Below, one piece after another: positions 61,469 to 64,000 of a DNA stretch of 64,000 nt (positions are counted from its first letter, which is position 1; the number at the start of each line of letters is the position of its first letter). The notes beneath the pieces are model-generated. The model worked only from the letters and a program-made list of their open reading frames with translations, was not told the origin of the DNA and did no database searches. A program made the position numbers and the translations under genes. The stretch is from an uncultured Chitinophaga sp. (GTDB lineage: Bacteria; Bacteroidota; Bacteroidia; Chitinophagales; Chitinophagaceae), in the NCBI RefSeq assembly GCF_937898475.1, contig NZ_CALEJS010000025.1, forward strand, positions 1 to 64,000, in the 5' to 3' direction.

Positions 61469-62146
61469 ATGACCAGACGTCAATTAAACCTGGTGGACAT
61501 GTACCAGGCTGTATTATCACATTTGGATAAGTTTTCTGCTGCCTGGAACCAATTAACACCGATAACGCCGGTGGTTGATAACCTGCGTAAAACGGTAGCT
61601 GATATATTACATCAGTCACAATTACAGGCAACACATGAAACAAAAGGCTACACAAAACGAAAAGACGCGCATATGCTACAGGTAGTTGAGCAGGCATTTC
61701 AGCTAAGCCTTAAGCTGCGGTCTTATGCAAAGCTGGTTAATGATCATGTGCTGCTACAGGCGGTAAACTATTCATTTACTACCCTGGGAAGCGGCGCCAG
61801 CCAGCTGGTGATGCAGCGCTGCCAGCGCATAGCGAAGTACGCGCGTGAACATCTTGCTGATCTTGCCGAATTCCAGGCAACTGAAGAAGAAGTAGCCTCC
61901 CTGGAACAGTTGCTGACTACTACAGAGCCGATGACGCCCGCCAGGAATGTGATACTGGGTGCGCGGAAATCCGCCACTGACAGTATTCCTGAACTGATAG
62001 GCCAGGCCCGCCGGCAGTTGAATGTGCTGGATGACCTCGTAGAGGCAATGGTAAATGATGCCGTGTTTGTACGCACGTACTTTAATGTGAGGCAGATTAA
62101 CGACCGGGTAGGAAGGAGTGCCAAAGTGAAAGAAGAGGAAAGTTAA
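61469..62146 (+). CDS. hypothetical all-alpha protein
   Basis: A 225-residue cytoplasmic protein with no signal peptide or membrane segment. It is predicted to be almost entirely helical, with long stretches such as MLQVVEQAFQLSLKLRSYAK (near 69-88), IAKYAREHLADLAEFQATEE and ARRQLNVLDDLVEAMVNDAV (near 177-196). It begins MTRRQLNLVDMYQAVLSHLD. The helix spacing suggests a four-helix bundle with a central pair of coiled coils. I do not recognise a named family. It follows the decayed repeat array and an AT-rich leader, and its stop is convergent with the molybdopterin oxidoreductase. Confidence 0.72.
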   Translation: MTRRQLNLVDMYQAVLSHLDKFSAAWNQLTPITPVVDNLRKTVADILHQSQLQATHETKGYTKRKDAHMLQVVEQAFQLSLKLRSYAKLVNDHVLLQAVNYSFTTLGSGASQLVMQRCQRIAKYAREHLADLAEFQATEEEVASLEQLLTTTEPMTPARNVILGARKSATDSIPELIGQARRQLNVLDDLVEAMVNDAVFVRTYFNVRQINDRVGRSAKVKEEES

Positions 62147-62452
62147 AAAGACAGGATGAGTTGACAGCCGGCTGCCGCAGACGTGTGGTGGCCGGTTGTC
62201 TAAGCCAATCGGGGAAATGAGTTTAAACGTCAGGACGGGCTTAAAACAGCTTTGCACCAGGTGATCTCCTGCAGATCTTTAAAAAACGTTTGAATATTTT
62301 CCCGGTTCTTTTCAACAAATGCTGCTTGTACTGTATAGCTTACTTTAAAGACTTTTATTTTTTAAATTTTACTTTTTAATATTCTTTTCAGTAGTAAGAC
62401 ACACAAGTACAATAAAACGTGACAAGGTATGAGCAAAAAATTCTCCCGCTCC
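62147..62452. other. intergenic region with hairpins between convergent genes
   Basis: No gene is seen in this 306-base gap. A stem, GACAGCCGGC with GCCGGTTGTC (about 62162-62199), follows the upstream stop, and AGGTATGAG/CTCATACCT (62425-62460) contains the stop codon of the oxidoreductase on the minus strand. The rest is AT-rich. Confidence 0.55.
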
Positions 62453-64000
62453 TCATACCTCCTCCAGGCTAAACGGCACCTTCCTCACCCTCTTCCCCGT
62501 CAGATCAAAAACAGCATTACACAAGGCAGGCGCAAAAGCAGGCAAACCCGGCTCTCCCACACCGCCCGGTTGCTCATTGTTCTCCATAATATGCACCGCT
62601 ATCTCCGGGATCTCGTTTATCCGCGGCATGGGATAGTTATAAAAATTCTTTTCCACTGCTTTGCCGTCTTTAAAGTGCGTAGCATGATGTAGGGTAGCTC
62701 CCAGCGCCATAATAATACTTCCCTCCAGCTGGGCGCGGATAATATCCGGATTAACATACCAACCGCAATCTATCAACGCATATACCTTATCAATCTTAAT
62801 CCCTTTATCCGGCCGGCGGGATACCTTTACCACATGACCTGCCATACTACCGAAACATGCTGTGATAGCCACTCCCCATCCATCGTTTTTAGCTCTTGCA
62901 GACCAGTTACTGATAGCGGCCAGCTTATCCGCCAATGCCTGGCAGCGCTGGGATGTGAAATGCCTTTTCCTGAACGCAAGCGGGTCTTCTGAAACAAGAT
63001 GCGCCAGTTCATCTATGAAGCTTTCGCAGGCAAATGCATTTGTATTTGCACCTGGCGCACGCCACCACATGGTGGGTATAGGAGATTTGGTGGTAACACC
63101 GCCAAAGCTATAGTGCGGTATAGATTGATAGTAGTCGCTTGCAAGGCCGTCCATTCTGCCGGTGTTTAATGTTACGGGTTGAGGCGCTGCATCTTTATCA
63201 GGTCCCGGACCTATCCCCTGTGAAGCGGAAATAACCTGGAATGCAGTGATCTTCTTTTGCGCATCAACCCCTCCCCTGCACCTATATAAAGCTCCCGGAT
63301 GAAAGGGCCCCTGGGTCATGTCGTCTTCTCTTGTCCACATGACCTGTACCGGTGCCTTTATTTCTTTTGAGATCAACGCCGCTTCAACGGGATAATCGGG
63401 GAACGCTTTTCTGCCAAAGCCACCACCAAGAAAGGTCATATTTACGTTGATGTTCCCTGCAGGTATATTTAACCTTTCGCTCAGCTCTCTTTGTATCCAG
63501 TTGGCTTCCTGTATCGGTCCCCATATATCAACGCTGTCTGCCTTTACATCAGCCACACAGTTCAGGGGCTCCATACAGCTGTGCGATTGATAAGGCATTT
63601 CATATACCGCCTCTATATGAGCGGCAGTACCTTGTAAAGCCGTTTCAAATGCAGCAGCGGCTATAGGTTTATACAGGTCTTCCTGCATCCTGCTATAAAG
63701 CTGTTCGGAGTCCAGGTGCTCAAAGCCATCATCATCCCACGCTACCTTCAGGAATTTGCGTGCTTTCTGAGCAATCCACAGCGAATTAGCCACTACAGCC
63801 ACGCCTTCATACATTACACCGAAAACCGGCCTTTGTACCTTGAAAACATACTTTACACCACTAAGCAACCGCACAGCAGTATCATCAAAGCTTTTCACTT
63901 TTCCCCTGAACCTCGGGCTACGCTCCACTACTGCATATAGCATACCCGGTAATTTCTTATCAAGTCCAAACACTGCAGCACCATTGGTTTTTGGCATGGC
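62453..64000 (-). CDS. xanthine dehydrogenase-type molybdopterin oxidoreductase, large subunit (partial)
   Basis: The gene runs off the right edge: the visible 514 residues lack an upstream stop or a start, and PKTNGAAVFGLDKKLPGMLY resembles an internal segment of the aldehyde oxidase a/b hammerhead domain. The molybdopterin-binding part has MPYQSHSCMEPLNCVADV, LGGGFGRKAFPDYPVEAA (near 188-205) and WWRAPGANTNAFACESFIDE, and ends with PGGVGEPGLPAFAPALCNAV, where the Glu is the catalytic base of the family. Its layout is that of the isoquinoline 1-oxidoreductase beta-subunit group, which uses a molybdenum cofactor with partner 2Fe-2S and cytochrome subunits. Those partners would lie outside this window. 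Confidence 0.92.
   Translation of the reverse strand, partial: AMPKTNGAAVFGLDKKLPGMLYAVVERSPRFRGKVKSFDDTAVRLLSGVKYVFKVQRPVFGVMYEGVAVVANSLWIAQKARKFLKVAWDDDGFEHLDSEQLYSRMQEDLYKPIAAAAFETALQGTAAHIEAVYEMPYQSHSCMEPLNCVADVKADSVDIWGPIQEANWIQRELSERLNIPAGNINVNMTFLGGGFGRKAFPDYPVEAALISKEIKAPVQVMWTREDDMTQGPFHPGALYRCRGGVDAQKKITAFQVISASQGIGPGPDKDAAPQPVTLNTGRMDGLASDYYQSIPHYSFGGVTTKSPIPTMWWRAPGANTNAFACESFIDELAHLVSEDPLAFRKRHFTSQRCQALADKLAAISNWSARAKNDGWGVAITACFGSMAGHVVKVSRRPDKGIKIDKVYALIDCGWYVNPDIIRAQLEGSIIMALGATLHHATHFKDGKAVEKNFYNYPMPRINEIPEIAVHIMENNEQPGGVGEPGLPAFAPALCNAVFDLTGKRVRKVPFSLEEV

Overview
The window looks like chromosomal DNA from a member of the Bacteroidota, most likely Chitinophagaceae (Chitinophaga-like). 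The grounds are an ECF sigma / FecR / SusC / SusD cassette, candidate promoters of the Bacteroidota form (TTTG near -33, TAnnTTTG near -7), a one-chain glycine dehydrogenase, and DUF2851 and DUF2520 proteins. Planctomycete-type cytochrome (DUF1549/DUF1553) and DUF1501 genes and many dispersed intergenic 'keyword' repeats fit the same group. I see no rRNA, tRNA, CRISPR array, integrase or complete insertion sequence.

Layout. 1-168 is a 21-bp tandem repeat array. 184-3324 holds an SpoU/TrmH methyltransferase and a pirin / YceI / receiver-like / esterase operon that resembles quinone or electrophile-stress clusters. 3325-8842 holds a doubly deleted ABC permease remnant, a Crp-type regulator, two cytochrome P460-type proteins and a large AsmA protein. 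8843-9283 is a non-coding cluster of REP-like elements. 9284-15534 is an SdpI-like protein and a full tripartite RND efflux operon with an operator-like palindrome upstream. 15794-18592 has lipA, a membrane protein of unknown role and an AraC regulator.

18724-26360 is a one-direction block of PhyH-type oxygenase, two-haem DUF1549/DUF1553 protein, Tat-exported DUF1501 lipoprotein, Tat-exported TIM-barrel isomerase and a DUF2231-cytochrome-LRR fusion. It looks like a periplasmic oxidative pathway for an unknown small substrate. 27752-30410 is a SAM-I riboswitch operon (transsulfuration-type enzyme and homoserine dehydrogenase). 30537-34174 (minus) holds maf, a UbiA prenyltransferase, a KdsC-like phosphatase, iscX, ferredoxin and a DUF2520 protein. 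34387-46590 is largely housekeeping: topA, an SirB1-like protein, a tail-specific protease, a sugar dehydrogenase, an MFS exporter, a YkgJ cysteine-cluster protein, gcvP and a small monooxygenase-like protein.

47269-57694 (minus) is one outer-membrane uptake locus: ECF sigma, FecR, SusC with an STN domain, SusD and a VCBS/ASPIC lipoprotein translationally coupled to SusD. 57745-64000 has an MmcQ protein, a CocE-type hydrolase, a second Crp regulator, a second 21-bp repeat array, an orphan all-alpha protein and the 3' part of a molybdopterin oxidoreductase cut by the window edge.

Most notable: the two 21-bp arrays, about 60 kb apart and in opposite orientation, belong to one family, and both can be read as Cys-Lys-[Ile/Leu]-[Thr/Ala]-[Asp/Glu] heptapeptides on the matching strand. 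The window also shows several families of word-like intergenic repeats that have become the stop codons and C-terminal residues of neighbouring genes.
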